Origin: DASZQL01 sp964391865
Lineage (GTDB): Bacteria > Planctomycetota > Phycisphaerae > Phycisphaerales > UBA1924
NCBI GenBank assembly: GCA_964391865.1
Contig: CAYMNQ010000004.1
Coordinates: forward strand, 124,001-188,000
Reading direction: 5' to 3'
DNA length: 64,000 nt
In this document: positions 50,621-59,066 of the stretch, piece by piece
Position numbering within the stretch: the first letter of the stretch is position 1
Layout: every line of letters begins with the position of its first letter
Notes under the pieces: generated by a model
The model's database searches: none
Told to the model about the DNA's origin: nothing
What the model saw: only the letters and a program-made list of their open reading frames with translations
Made by a program: the position numbers and the translations under genes

Positions 50621-50650
50621 CGAACGGTCCCTCCGGGCCGCTCGTCAGCG
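50615..50650 (+). terminator. Hairpin overlapping the stop of the CsgG-like gene
   Basis: CGCTGACGA (50615-50623) pairs with TCGTCAGCG (50642-50650), with further pairing of ACGG and CCGCT inside. It includes the stop codon; no U-tract follows, so termination is uncertain. Confidence 0.5.
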
Positions 50651-50671
50651 GTCTACGGAAGGACGTTCGGA

Positions 50672-51010
50672 ATGCCCGGATCAGGACACAACCAGCAGCC
50701 GCCGAAGCACATGGGAGAGGGCTCCCGTGATGTGGCGCGTGACGGGTCGCTGAGCTTCACGATGGTGAAGGGTCGGCACACGTGGCGCTTCGGGTGCGCG
50801 CGGGGCGAGGAGCACCTGCTGGTGAAGGCGGTGGTGCGCCTGGCGCGCACGCCCGGCAGCGGCCTTGAGATCGCCGACGCCGCCGCCGTATCGCAGCGTG
50901 TGGTGCGCGCGATGGGCTCCGAACTGCACGAATTCACGGGCGGCGACAAGAGCCGCCCGGCGACGAACCACAAGTCCCAGCTTCCCACCGACCCCCGAGA
51001 GAGATCCTGA
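50672..51010 (+). CDS. Small conserved-looking protein upstream of the Xer recombinase, function unknown
   Basis: 112 residues. AAGGA lies 9 bases before ATG 50672. Central part: GSLSFTMVKGRHTWRFGCAR, GEEHLLVKAVVRLARTPGSG, LEIADAAAVSQRVVRAMGSE, plausible mixed alpha/beta. N-terminal 30 residues and the tail (RPATNHKSQLPTDPRERS) look disordered. No signal or membrane segment. It ends 17 bases before the recombinase start and may be co-transcribed. Not recognised. Confidence 0.6.
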   Translation: MPGSGHNQQPPKHMGEGSRDVARDGSLSFTMVKGRHTWRFGCARGEEHLLVKAVVRLARTPGSGLEIADAAAVSQRVVRAMGSELHEFTGGDKSRPATNHKSQLPTDPRERS

Positions 51011-51027
51011 ACGGAGTGTCGTTCACC

Positions 51028-52053
51028 ATGAATAGCATCCCCCTGATCGAACAGTTCCTTGCGTATCTGACCGACGAGCGGCACTTCAGCCCGTACACCG
51101 CCCGCTGCTACGGCGCGGACCTGCGCCAGTACGCGGAGTTCGTGGTGGACTCGCTCGGCATCGCGGTGAACGCGGATCACGAGAAGAAGGCGCTGACCGA
51201 AGCCCCCGGCGCGGCGAAGGGCGGCGACCACGTCGTCGCGACCATCCGCCCGCATACCGTGACCGGCGCGATGCGCGGCGCGACGACCGACTCGATCCGG
51301 CAGTACCTCACGCACCTCGCCGACCAGAGCTACTCGGCGGCGACGATGGCGCGGAAGATCGCCACGCTGCGCAGCTTCTATAAGTGGACGCACCGGCGCG
51401 GGTACACCGAGAGCAACCCGATGACGATGATCCGCACGCCGCGCCAGGCGAAGCGGCTGCCCAAGGCGATCACCGTCGAGCAGATCGAACAGCTCCTCGC
51501 GGCGCCGGACGATCACGACGTGCTCGGCGCGCGCGACAAGGCGATGCTCGAGACGCTCTATTCGACGGGCATCCGCGTGAGCGAGCTGGTCGATCTCGCG
51601 GTGGACGATCTTGATGAGCCGAGCGAGGCGCTGCGCGTCCGCGGCAAGGGGAAGAAGGAGCGGCTTGTGCCGCTGGGCTCGCACGCGCTGGCGGCGATCA
51701 AGCAGTACCGCGACGTGCTGATGGGCGACGAGCGATTCAACAGCGCGTGGTCGGGCGAACGCACCAATCGCCCGCTCTTCGTGAACAAGCACGGCGGGCG
51801 CTTGTCCAGCAGATCGGTCCGCCGCAAGCTGGATAAGTATCTCCGTCAGGTCGGGCTTGATCCGACGATCAGCCCGCACACGCTGCGGCACTCGTTCGCC
51901 ACGCACCTGCTCGACAACGGCGCGGACCTCCGCGCGGTGCAGGAACTGCTCGGGCACCAGTCGCTCAGCACCACGCAGGCGTACACGCACCTCACGACCA
52001 CCCGCATGCGCGCGGCATACGATCAGTCGCACCCGCGGGCGGAAGCGGGCTGA
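51028..52053 (+). CDS. XerC/D-type tyrosine recombinase
   Basis: 341 residues; ATG 51028 preferred, GTG 51016 possible. N-terminal SAM-like core-binding domain (FLAYLTDERHFSPYTARCYG, SYSAATMARKIATLRSFYKW) carries an extra segment of about 40 residues (NADHEKKALTEAPGAAKGGD onward). The catalytic set is complete: R183 in STGIRVSELVDL, Lys in GKGKKERLVPLG, H284/R287 in SPHTLRHSFATHL, H310 in LLGHQSLS and Y319 in TQAYTHL. It most likely resolves chromosome dimers at dif; C or D cannot be told apart. A hairpin terminator follows at 52142. Confidence 0.93.
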   Translation: MNSIPLIEQFLAYLTDERHFSPYTARCYGADLRQYAEFVVDSLGIAVNADHEKKALTEAPGAAKGGDHVVATIRPHTVTGAMRGATTDSIRQYLTHLADQSYSAATMARKIATLRSFYKWTHRRGYTESNPMTMIRTPRQAKRLPKAITVEQIEQLLAAPDDHDVLGARDKAMLETLYSTGIRVSELVDLAVDDLDEPSEALRVRGKGKKERLVPLGSHALAAIKQYRDVLMGDERFNSAWSGERTNRPLFVNKHGGRLSSRSVRRKLDKYLRQVGLDPTISPHTLRHSFATHLLDNGADLRAVQELLGHQSLSTTQAYTHLTTTRMRAAYDQSHPRAEAG

Positions 52054-52095
52054 TCGCGGGGTGCGGGGTGCGGGATGCGGCTTGCGGTGTGCGGC
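52054..52095. repeat. Heptanucleotide array after the Xer gene
   Basis: Six units: TCGCGGG, GTGCGGG, GTGCGGG, ATGCGGC, TTGCGGT, GTGCGGC, starting at the recombinase stop. CCGCAAG, CCCCAAG follow at about 52113. The 52054-52444 gap otherwise holds a terminator and the promoter of the DUF4331 gene; no gene seen. Confidence 0.75.
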
Positions 52096-52141
52096 AAGAA
52101 ACCGACGGTGCGCCGCAAGCCCCAAGCCATGACTTTTCGAA

Positions 52142-52180
52142 GGAGGCGTCCTCGGTGGGAGGCGCCTCTTTCCTATTTTT
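52142..52180 (+). terminator. Rho-independent terminator of the Xer gene
   Basis: GAGGCG-TCC (52143-52151), loop TCGGTG, GGA (52158-52160) and CGCCTC (52163-52168), then TTTCCTATTTTT. Confidence 0.75.
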
Positions 52181-52444
52181 GGTCGCGTGCGAACGCTCGC
52201 GCAAACGTTGAATCGCGGTGGGTGGATCCTGCGGCCAAAAACTGGCAGTACCGGACCATCGAATCTCAATCCGACACCACCGCCGCGGCACTTTCGGCGT
52301 GACGGGCACATGGCCCGGGTCACGCGGCGCGTGAGCGGTGGTGCGGGGCGTGAGCGTCAACGCCCTTGTTTCTCTCACCAACGAGAGCGAGTTTCCGCCG
52401 CGCCGGCGGTGCGCGCTCATCTTGACTTCACAGGAGCATCAGAC

Positions 52445-53890
52445 ATGAAGACCGTTCGCCGACTGTCGTTGCCCGTGCTCGCCCTTGCGGCGGTGTGCGG
52501 GTCGTCGTTCGCTTCGAGCCACCGCGAAGCGCCGTTCATCACCGAGATGCCGAAGCTGGACTCGACTGATTTCTACATGTTCCGCAGCTACGAGCCGGGG
52601 CGTGAGAATTTCGTCACCATCGTCGCCAACTACATCCCGTTCCAGACTCCCTACGGCGGGCCGAACTTCTTCACGATGGACCCGGAAGCACGCTACGAGA
52701 TCCACATCGACAACAACGGCGATGCGCAGGAAGACCTGACGTTCCGCTTCCGCTTCCAGAACGCACTGCGCAATCTCGCGGTGCCGTCGGGCGATGTGAA
52801 CCAGCCTGTCCCGCTCGTGAACATCGGGCCGATCGGACCCGGCATCACGACCCGCGGCGCGCTGAACGTCATCGAGACGTACACCATCGATCTCGTTCGT
52901 GGTGATCGAGAGACGGGCACTTCGCAGCGACTCGCCCGCATCGGCTCGAACAGCGCCATCTTCAACAAGCCCACCGACAACATCGGTGCGAAGAGCATTC
53001 CGAACTACGAGGACTACGCCCGCGCGCACATCGCCAACTTCACGATCCCCGGCTGCCCGACCCCCGGTCGCGTGTTCGTCGGCCAGCGCAAGGACCCCTT
53101 CGTCGTGAATCTCGGCGAGGCGTTCGACCTCTTCAATTTGAACCCCGTCGGCCCGGAGAACGCCAAGCCCGATTCGCTCGCAGATGACAACTGCACGTCG
53201 ATCATCATCGAGGTGCCGATCGCGTGCCTCACCAGCGGCACGGAGCCGGTGATCGGCGCGTGGACCAGCGCCAGCCTGCCGCAGAACCGGCAGCTCCGCA
53301 GCAACCCCACGTTCGGCGCCCCGGCGCTCGAAAGCGGCCCGTTCGTGCAGGTGTCGCGTCTGTCGATGCCGCTGGTCAACGAGCTGGTGATCGGTCTGAA
53401 GGACAAGGACAAGTTCGGCGCCAGCGAGCCGAAGGACGACGGGCAATTCCTCAGCTACGTCACGAACCCAACGCTGCCGACGCTGCTGCAGATTCTCTTC
53501 CCGATCGTGATGGCACCCTGCACGCCGCGGAATGATCTGGTCGCGGTGTTCCTCACCGGCGTGCCGGGCTTGAACCAGCCGTCGGGCGTGACGCCCGGCG
53601 AGATGATGCGCCTAAACACGGCCCTCGCCGCGACCCCGAAGGGCATGCAGAACCGGCTCGGCGTGATCGGAGGCGACCTCGCGGGCTTCCCCAACGGCCG
53701 TCGCCCCGGTGACGACGTGGTGGACATCGAGCTCCGCGCGGTGATGGGCGTGCTGATCAGCGACCCCGTGTGCGCCCCGAGCGGTGGGCTCCCCTACACC
53801 GACGGCGCGTTCGTCGACGACAGCAACTACGACGGCGTGTTCCCCTACCTGCGCACGCCGGTCGCGTCCTCTCCGGTCGTCACCAAGTAA
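52445..53890 (+). CDS. Secreted DUF4331-family protein
   Basis: 481 residues. AGGAG 8 bases before ATG 52445; signal peptide LSLPVLALAAVCGSSFASS. DUF4331 hallmarks: SHREAPFITEMPKLDSTDFY (start of mature protein), YEIHIDNNGDAQEDLTFRFR, GNPTDNIGAK-like IFNKPTDNIGAKSIPNYEDY and the closing DDVVDIELRAVMGV, GLPYTDGAFVDDS. The family is periplasmic or secreted, of unknown reaction, often near metal-related genes; here DUF4198 and HupE follow. A hairpin terminator at 53930 suggests separate transcription from those two. Confidence 0.93.
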   Translation: MKTVRRLSLPVLALAAVCGSSFASSHREAPFITEMPKLDSTDFYMFRSYEPGRENFVTIVANYIPFQTPYGGPNFFTMDPEARYEIHIDNNGDAQEDLTFRFRFQNALRNLAVPSGDVNQPVPLVNIGPIGPGITTRGALNVIETYTIDLVRGDRETGTSQRLARIGSNSAIFNKPTDNIGAKSIPNYEDYARAHIANFTIPGCPTPGRVFVGQRKDPFVVNLGEAFDLFNLNPVGPENAKPDSLADDNCTSIIIEVPIACLTSGTEPVIGAWTSASLPQNRQLRSNPTFGAPALESGPFVQVSRLSMPLVNELVIGLKDKDKFGASEPKDDGQFLSYVTNPTLPTLLQILFPIVMAPCTPRNDLVAVFLTGVPGLNQPSGVTPGEMMRLNTALAATPKGMQNRLGVIGGDLAGFPNGRRPGDDVVDIELRAVMGVLISDPVCAPSGGLPYTDGAFVDDSNYDGVFPYLRTPVASSPVVTK

Positions 53891-53929
53891 CCAGCTCCTT
53901 CGCCGCGCCTCATGAGGTGTTGAGGCGCC

Positions 53930-53962
53930 GGATGGGCCGGCCGACAGGCCGCCCCATCCTTT
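53930..53962 (+). terminator. Terminator hairpin of the DUF4331 gene
   Basis: GGATGGG (53930-53936) pairs with CCCATCC (53953-53959); CGGCC/GGCCG pairs inside; TTTC follows. Confidence 0.65.
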
Positions 53963-53985
53963 CACAGGGCATCCGTGGAACCAAG

Positions 53986-54068
53986 CAGCCACAGACGACC
54001 CAGATGGACACAGATGGATCAAACCATCGCATGCTCTGATCCGGGTTCATCTGGGTCATCTGTGGCTG
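53986..54068. repeat. Inverted repeat with 21-base arms (ACAGATG type)
   Basis: Arms 53986-54006 and 54048-54068 are inverted repeats, 20 of 21 paired; 41-base spacer. The arm core is CCACAGA-GACCCAGATG, and the left arm continues GACACAGATGG, giving a tandem of ACAGATGG-type units. This resembles the CACGGAG element at 8.8 kb in plan. Lies between DUF4331 and DUF4198. Confidence 0.8.
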
Positions 54069-54131
54069 ATTCTTCTCCGGTTTTGCACCGGCTCCGGTCA
54101 TCCGCATCACACCTCATGTGCGAGACTCATC

Positions 54132-54968
54132 ATGCGACACCTCCTGCTCTCGGCCGTCTCGGTTGTCACGGTTTTCACCGCTTCCGCGCTGGCGCATGAC
54201 TTCTGGATTGAGCCTTCGTCGTTCCATGCAGCAGCGGGCGATGCCGTGAAGCTATCGCTCCGCGTGGGCGACTTCTTCCCCGGCGACGCCGTGCCGCGGA
54301 ACCCCGCGAAGATCGAACGGTTCTTCACGGTCGGGCCGAAGGGCAAGCAAGACGTCGCTGGGCGCGACGGTGTCGATCCCGCCGGCACCTTCACAGCCGA
54401 CGCCGAGGGTCTCTGGATCGCCGCCTACCGCAGCCGTCCGTCGTCGGTCGCGCTCGGCGCGGAGAAGTTCGAGGGCTATCTGCGCGAGAAGGGGCTGGAG
54501 CACGTGATCGAATCGCGTGTCGCCGCCGGGCAGTCGAAGGATGAAGCGAGCGAGATTTACTCGCGCTGCGCCAAGACGCTGATCCGAGTAGGAGAAGGGA
54601 CCGGGGGCGAGGATCGCTCGATCGGGCTGCGCTGCGAGATCGTCGCCGACGGCGACCCGACCGCGCTCAAGCCGGGCGACACGCTCCGGCTGCGCGTGCT
54701 CTACGAGGGTCAACCCGCGCCGGGGCTGCTGGTCACGGCGCTGAACACCACGGGCGAAGCATCGAACGCGATCGAACCCGTGCGCACGAACGCCGATGGC
54801 CGGGCCGAGATCGGCATCAACCGACCCGGGCTGTGGATCGTGAACTGCGTCCATATGGGCCGCGCGCCGGCGGAGAGCGGCGCGATGTGGGAGAGCCTGT
54901 GGGCGTCGCTGACGTTCGACGTTATTGCGCCCGCCCCCCAGATGAAGAGCGATGAGGTGGGCCGATGA
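54132..54968 (+). CDS. Periplasmic DUF4198-family (metal-binding type) protein
   Basis: 278 residues. Signal peptide LLLSAVSVVTVFTASALA, mature start HDFWIEPSSFHAAAGDAVKL, the standard DUF4198 opening in which the N-terminal His is proposed to bind nickel or cobalt (NikK/CbiK-type). Further: LSLRVGDFFPGDAVPRNPAK, FTADAEGLWIAAYRSRPSSV, VLYEGQPAPGLLVTALNTTG (an Ig-like repeat), INRPGLWIVNCVHMGRAP. It overlaps the HupE-like permease by 4 bases (ATGA), so the two are translationally coupled and probably work together in metal uptake. Confidence 0.9.
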   Translation: MRHLLLSAVSVVTVFTASALAHDFWIEPSSFHAAAGDAVKLSLRVGDFFPGDAVPRNPAKIERFFTVGPKGKQDVAGRDGVDPAGTFTADAEGLWIAAYRSRPSSVALGAEKFEGYLREKGLEHVIESRVAAGQSKDEASEIYSRCAKTLIRVGEGTGGEDRSIGLRCEIVADGDPTALKPGDTLRLRVLYEGQPAPGLLVTALNTTGEASNAIEPVRTNADGRAEIGINRPGLWIVNCVHMGRAPAESGAMWESLWASLTFDVIAPAPQMKSDEVGR

Positions 54969-56005
54969 GCCGCGCGATGCGATTCCTGCTCGCGGCGCTC
55001 GCGTTCCTCGGCGTGATCGCCGCCCCGGCGCTGGCGCACGAACTCGGCGCGCTGAGCGTGAGAATTACGGTCAACGACGCGGGCGCGTGCCAGATCGAAG
55101 CGACTGTGGATACCGAGCACCTGCCGCCGAGCGCGAAACCCTTCCCGGCGGCGGAGTTCATCCGCGATTCGTCGATCCTCGCCGACGGCGTGGCGCTCCC
55201 GATCGCGCTGGTTCAGCAGCCATCAAGCATCAACGCCGAGAGCGCGGAGTTCCTGCACTTTTCGGCGGAATTGTCGCTCCCATCCGGCACGCGCGAGATT
55301 CGATGGCGGCAACCGATCGCGCTCGGGCAGTACCTGCTCACGCTGCACGATGCCGGCAGCGACGAGCCGGTGACGCAGTGGATCGTGGGTGCCGCCGATG
55401 GTGCGCCCATCGCGCTCGGCCGCGCCGCCGAGCCGCGACCGATGACCGAGACCATCGCGAAGTATCTCTGGCTCGGGTTCACGCACATCGTGCCGCACGG
55501 GTTGGACCACATGCTCTTTGTGTTCGCGCTGTTCCTGCTCAGCCCCAGCCCGCGAGCCCTGCTGGCGCAGGTGACGGCGTTCACGCTGGCTCACTCGCTC
55601 ACGCTGGCGCTCGCGATGAAGGGCATCGCCACGGTGCCCGCGTCGATCGTCGAGCCGCTGATCGCGCTTTCGATCGCGTGGATGGCGCTCGAGAATGTCT
55701 TCACGAAGCAGTGCCGCCCGACGCGCACCGGGCTCGTCTTCGGCTTCGGGCTGCTTCACGGGATGGGCTTCGCGGGTGTGCTGAGCGAACTCGGCATCCC
55801 CGACGGGCAATTCATACCCGCGCTCGCGTCGTTCAATGTGGGCGTCGAGGCAGGGCAGTTGTCGATCGTGCTGCTCGCGTACATCGGGCTGGCACGCCCG
55901 TGGGGGCACCGGCTGTGGTACCGCGGGCGGATCGTCGTCCCCGCGTCGCTGCTCATCGCGGCGGTGGGGGGGTACTGGACGGTCGAGCGCGCGTTCTTCG
56001 GTTAG
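54965..56005 (+). CDS. HupE/UreJ-family membrane protein
   Basis: 346 residues. Signal segment FLLAALAFLGVIAAPALA, an outer domain of about 140 residues (HELGALSVRITVNDAGACQI), then the HupE/UreJ_2 membrane domain: LGFTHIVPHGLDHMLFVFAL, VTAFTLAHSLTLALAMKGIA, ENVFTKQCRPTRTGLVFGFG, LLHGMGFAGVLSELGIP, FNVGVEAGQLSIVLLAYIGL. The conserved His and Asp (HIVPHGLDH) are the presumed metal path, with nickel or cobalt as usual substrates of the family. Starts ATG 54965 inside the DUF4198 gene. Followed by a complex hairpin element. Confidence 0.92.
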   Translation: MSRAMRFLLAALAFLGVIAAPALAHELGALSVRITVNDAGACQIEATVDTEHLPPSAKPFPAAEFIRDSSILADGVALPIALVQQPSSINAESAEFLHFSAELSLPSGTREIRWRQPIALGQYLLTLHDAGSDEPVTQWIVGAADGAPIALGRAAEPRPMTETIAKYLWLGFTHIVPHGLDHMLFVFALFLLSPSPRALLAQVTAFTLAHSLTLALAMKGIATVPASIVEPLIALSIAWMALENVFTKQCRPTRTGLVFGFGLLHGMGFAGVLSELGIPDGQFIPALASFNVGVEAGQLSIVLLAYIGLARPWGHRLWYRGRIVVPASLLIAAVGGYWTVERAFFG

Positions 56006-56010
56006 CGGTT

Positions 56011-56194
56011 GGCACGCACGCAGCTTTGGGCGTGCGTGTGTCGCCGTGCCACGACAATCCGGTTCCTCCGGATTGTCGTGCTCCAAGCCCACGGCAACGG
56101 CAGCGCACGACAATGCTCAGAGAAGCATGGTCGTGGCACGTCGAACCCCGCGTGGCCGGCGGACTGCACGTACGCCCAAAGTTGCGCGCGTGCC
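56011..56194. repeat. Four-hairpin REP-like element
   Basis: H1: CACGCACGC (56013-56021) with GCGTGCGTG (56030-56038). H2: GTGC head, CACGACAATCCGG (56050-56062), loop TTCCT, CCGGATTGTCGTG (56068-56080), 13 bp perfect. H3: CACGACAATGCT (56106-56117), loop CAGAGA, AGCATGGTCGTG (56124-56135), then GCAC. H4: 56167-56192, related to H1. The outer arms 56011-56039 and 56166-56194 are mutual inverted repeats (25 of 29). H2/H3 share GTGCCAC heads with the 6.2 kb element. It fills most of the 56006-56333 gap. Confidence 0.85.
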
Positions 56195-56333
56195 GCACGG
56201 AAACAGTCAAAATCTCGGAACCCTCCCCCGCCCCACGCCGAAAGTGCGTGTAGAGTGATGGAGTGGGGTTCGCCGTTGGTATGGGTCACCAAGGACGAGT
56301 CCAAGGGTCTGCATCGCTGCGGAGTGTCCGAGC

Positions 56334-58664
56334 ATGAAAAGCCGAGCGTTCGTTCCGAACCGGGTCTCCCGGTGCGTGATGGTCTTCGCATCGTTGGCCG
56401 GGCTGCCGATGTCGGTGGCGCTGGCGCACGAGGATGAACCGTTCGAGCTGGACCGCCTGCCGCATGTCATCGCGCCGGCGTACCGGGCGGCGGAGCTTGA
56501 TCAGCTCGGTGCGAGCGAGCGCGGGGCGTTGCCGAGTTTCCAGTCGCGGAACGTCGTGCTGCTCAGCTGGCTGCCGCTGAACCAGTTCTCGCCCACGCTC
56601 ACGAGCGGCGCGGTGGTGGAGGGCTACGTGTCGCCCAGCGGGCGCGAGTACGCGCTCTTCGGGCACTCGGGCGGCAGCAGCTACGTCGAAGTCACCGACC
56701 CGGACAACGCGCGGATCGTCGCGACGATCGCCGGGCCGACCAGCCTGTGGCGCGACATCGCCGTGTATCAGAACACCGCGTACGTCGTCAGCGAAGGCGG
56801 CGGGGGCGTGCAGATCGTTGATCTGTCGAACATCGACCTCAACATCGTTTCCCTCGTGGGTTCGATCAGCACGCCGAACACCTCGCGCACGCACACGGTG
56901 CATGTGAACAAGGAAAGCGGCTTCCTCTACCGGTGCGGCGGGGGCAATTGGCAGACGCCGGGGCGCGCGGGGCTGCGCATCTATTCGCTCGCCAACCCGC
57001 TCGCGCCGGTGGCCGTCGGGCAGTGGACGCCGCGGTATGTGCACGAGTGCCAGGTGGTGAATTGGACCTCGCCGCCCTTCGCGGGGCGCGAGCTGGCGTT
57101 CGTCTACAGCGAGGACACCTCGGGCGGCACGAACCCGAAGATGGAGATCCTCGACGTCACCGACAAAGCGAACATCACCACCGTCGGCAGCGCCGCGTGG
57201 GCCAACGGCGTCTTCTCGCACCAGGGATGGCTGTCGCCCGACCGGCGCTACGTGTATTTGAACGACGAACTCGATGAATTGAACGCCGGGCAGCCGTGCA
57301 TCACCCGAATCGTGGACGTGCAGAATCTCGCGGCCCCGGTGGTGGTCGGCTTGTTCGGCAACGGGCTCTCGTCAATCGATCACAACGAGTACACGCGCGA
57401 CAACCGTCTCTTCCAATCGAATTACCGCACGGGCCTGCGCGTGTGGGATACGACGAACCCCGTCGCGCCGATCGAAGCCGCGTGGTTCGATTCGTTCCCC
57501 GATTCTGACAGCCAGAATTTCAACGGCCTGTGGGACAACGACCCCTTCCTGCCCAGCCGCATCGTGCTCGGCAGTGATATCGAGAGCGGCCTGTTCATCT
57601 GGTGGGTGGGCGACCCGCAACTCGCGTACGCTTACCCCGACGGACGGCCCGAAAAGTTCCGGCTCGCCGGCGAATCGTTCCGCGTGAACATCGCGGCGCA
57701 GAACGGCGGCGTGCTCGACGGCGCCAGTGTGCGCTTCCACTACGACGCCGGCGCGGGCTTCGTCTCGATCCCGCTCGTCAACATCAGCGGCGATGAGTGG
57801 CGCGCCGACCTGCCCACGCTGCCCTGCGGCACGAAGATCAACTGGTATCTCGCCGCTGATTCGAACCGCATCGCGTTCCGCGATCCGCCCCTCGGCCCGC
57901 TTTCGCCCTACAGCGCGGTGGTCGCGACCGCTTCGACAGTGGGCTTCTCCGACAACATGGAGACCGCGACCGGCTGGGCCGTCGGCGCAACGGGCGATAC
58001 CGCCACCGGCGGCGTGTGGGTCCGCGCCGACCCCGTCGGCACCACCGCGCAGCCGGAGAGTGACGCGAGCGCCATCGGCAACATCTGCTGGATCACCGGA
58101 AACGGCGCGGTCGGCGGCGCGCCGGGCGCCAGCGACGTCGACGGCGGGCGCACCTCGCTCGTCAGCCCCACCTTCTCCGCCATCGGCGCGACCGGCACCG
58201 CGTATCTCTCCTACTCGCGCTGGTACAACAACAACGACGCGGGCGGCGTGCCCGATGATTCGCTCACCGTGCAGATCTCCAACAACAACGGCAGCACCTG
58301 GGTGGCGCTCGAAGTGGTGAGCAACACCGAGGGCCGCTGGGTGCCGAAACTGTTCCGCATCGCTGACATAATCGCCCCCACCGCGCAGATGAAGATCCGA
58401 TTCCAGGCTTCAGACTCCGGCGCGGCGAGCACCGTCGAAGCCGGCGTCGATGACGTCCGCGTCTCCTTTATGCGGTGCGACGACCTGCCGGGCGACACTG
58501 ACGGTGATTGTTCGGTGGGCCTCGCTGATATCGCCGAAGTCGTCGGCGGATGGGGCGCGATGGTCACCCCCGGCGCCACGGGCGACGCCAACAACGACGG
58601 CGTGATCGACCTCGCCGATATCGCCCTTGTGGTTCAGAACTGGTTCGGCGTCTGCCCGCCGTGA
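56334..58664 (+). CDS. Choice-of-anchor-B type secreted protein with dockerin-like tail
   Basis: 776 residues. Signal segment (CVMVFASLAGLPMSVALA) precedes HEDEPFELDRLPHVIAP. The choice-of-anchor-B (LVIVD/propeller-type) region shows NVVLLSWLPLNQFSPTLTSG, WGYVSPSGREYALFG-like GYVSPSGREYALFGHSGGSS, IVDLSNIDLNIVSLVGSI, SRTHTVHVNKESGFLYRCGG and DHNEYTRDNRLFQSNYRTG. A C-terminal beta-sandwich (residues about 520-715; DNMETATGWAVGATGDTA) follows. The tail GDTDGDCSVGLADIAEV, GDANNDGVIDLADIALV ends NWFGVCPP. An extracellular, surface-assembled protein is inferred. Monocistronic. Confidence 0.88.
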   Translation: MKSRAFVPNRVSRCVMVFASLAGLPMSVALAHEDEPFELDRLPHVIAPAYRAAELDQLGASERGALPSFQSRNVVLLSWLPLNQFSPTLTSGAVVEGYVSPSGREYALFGHSGGSSYVEVTDPDNARIVATIAGPTSLWRDIAVYQNTAYVVSEGGGGVQIVDLSNIDLNIVSLVGSISTPNTSRTHTVHVNKESGFLYRCGGGNWQTPGRAGLRIYSLANPLAPVAVGQWTPRYVHECQVVNWTSPPFAGRELAFVYSEDTSGGTNPKMEILDVTDKANITTVGSAAWANGVFSHQGWLSPDRRYVYLNDELDELNAGQPCITRIVDVQNLAAPVVVGLFGNGLSSIDHNEYTRDNRLFQSNYRTGLRVWDTTNPVAPIEAAWFDSFPDSDSQNFNGLWDNDPFLPSRIVLGSDIESGLFIWWVGDPQLAYAYPDGRPEKFRLAGESFRVNIAAQNGGVLDGASVRFHYDAGAGFVSIPLVNISGDEWRADLPTLPCGTKINWYLAADSNRIAFRDPPLGPLSPYSAVVATASTVGFSDNMETATGWAVGATGDTATGGVWVRADPVGTTAQPESDASAIGNICWITGNGAVGGAPGASDVDGGRTSLVSPTFSAIGATGTAYLSYSRWYNNNDAGGVPDDSLTVQISNNNGSTWVALEVVSNTEGRWVPKLFRIADIIAPTAQMKIRFQASDSGAASTVEAGVDDVRVSFMRCDDLPGDTDGDCSVGLADIAEVVGGWGAMVTPGATGDANNDGVIDLADIALVVQNWFGVCPP

Positions 58665-58824
58665 TCGGCGGGTCATCGGTCTCGGTGAATCCAGGTTTGA
58701 ATTCTCCCCGAAATGGTATATAGTTCTGGCATCGCTTCAGCGTTGATGGCCCAAGTGGCGGTCCGCTGATACCCCCGTTTTCAATTCAGTTCGACTCAGA
58801 ATTGATCTGAGAAGGCACAGCATG

Positions 58825-58944
58825 ACCAAATTTGGTAGTATGTCGGACAAATGAATCCTATGTATCCGCCCGTCCGAACTGAATTCTGTCGCCGCGATTC
58901 CTAGTCGCGGCGGGGAGAAAGGGAACCCAGCTGTGTCGGTTCCC
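58825..58944. promoter_or_regulatory. Palindrome and tandem hairpins upstream of the ECF sigma gene
   Basis: A perfect 12-base palindrome, ACCAAATTTGGT (58825-58836). Then CGCCGCGA (58890-58897), loop TTCCTAG, TCGCGGCG (58905-58912) and GGGAACC (58921-58927), 10-base loop, GGTTCCC (58938-58944). The 58665-59066 gap has no gene; a CCCGCC/GGCGGG hairpin (58655-58672) overlaps the preceding stop. The palindrome is operator-like and the hairpins may lie in the 5' leader. Confidence 0.5.
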
Positions 58945-59066
58945 GGTTCGGCGGGCCCTGTTGGTCCGAGCGCGGTTTCGTCGGTTCCGATGCCGTGAGA
59001 CTCCCGGTTTGGGTGATCGCCCCCGCGGCGGTGCGGCGTGATCAAGAAGAGGGTGGAGCAATCCAA

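Noticed and set aside
52054..52095. Possible CRISPR-like array
   Set aside because: Units are 7 bases with no spacers; no cas genes.
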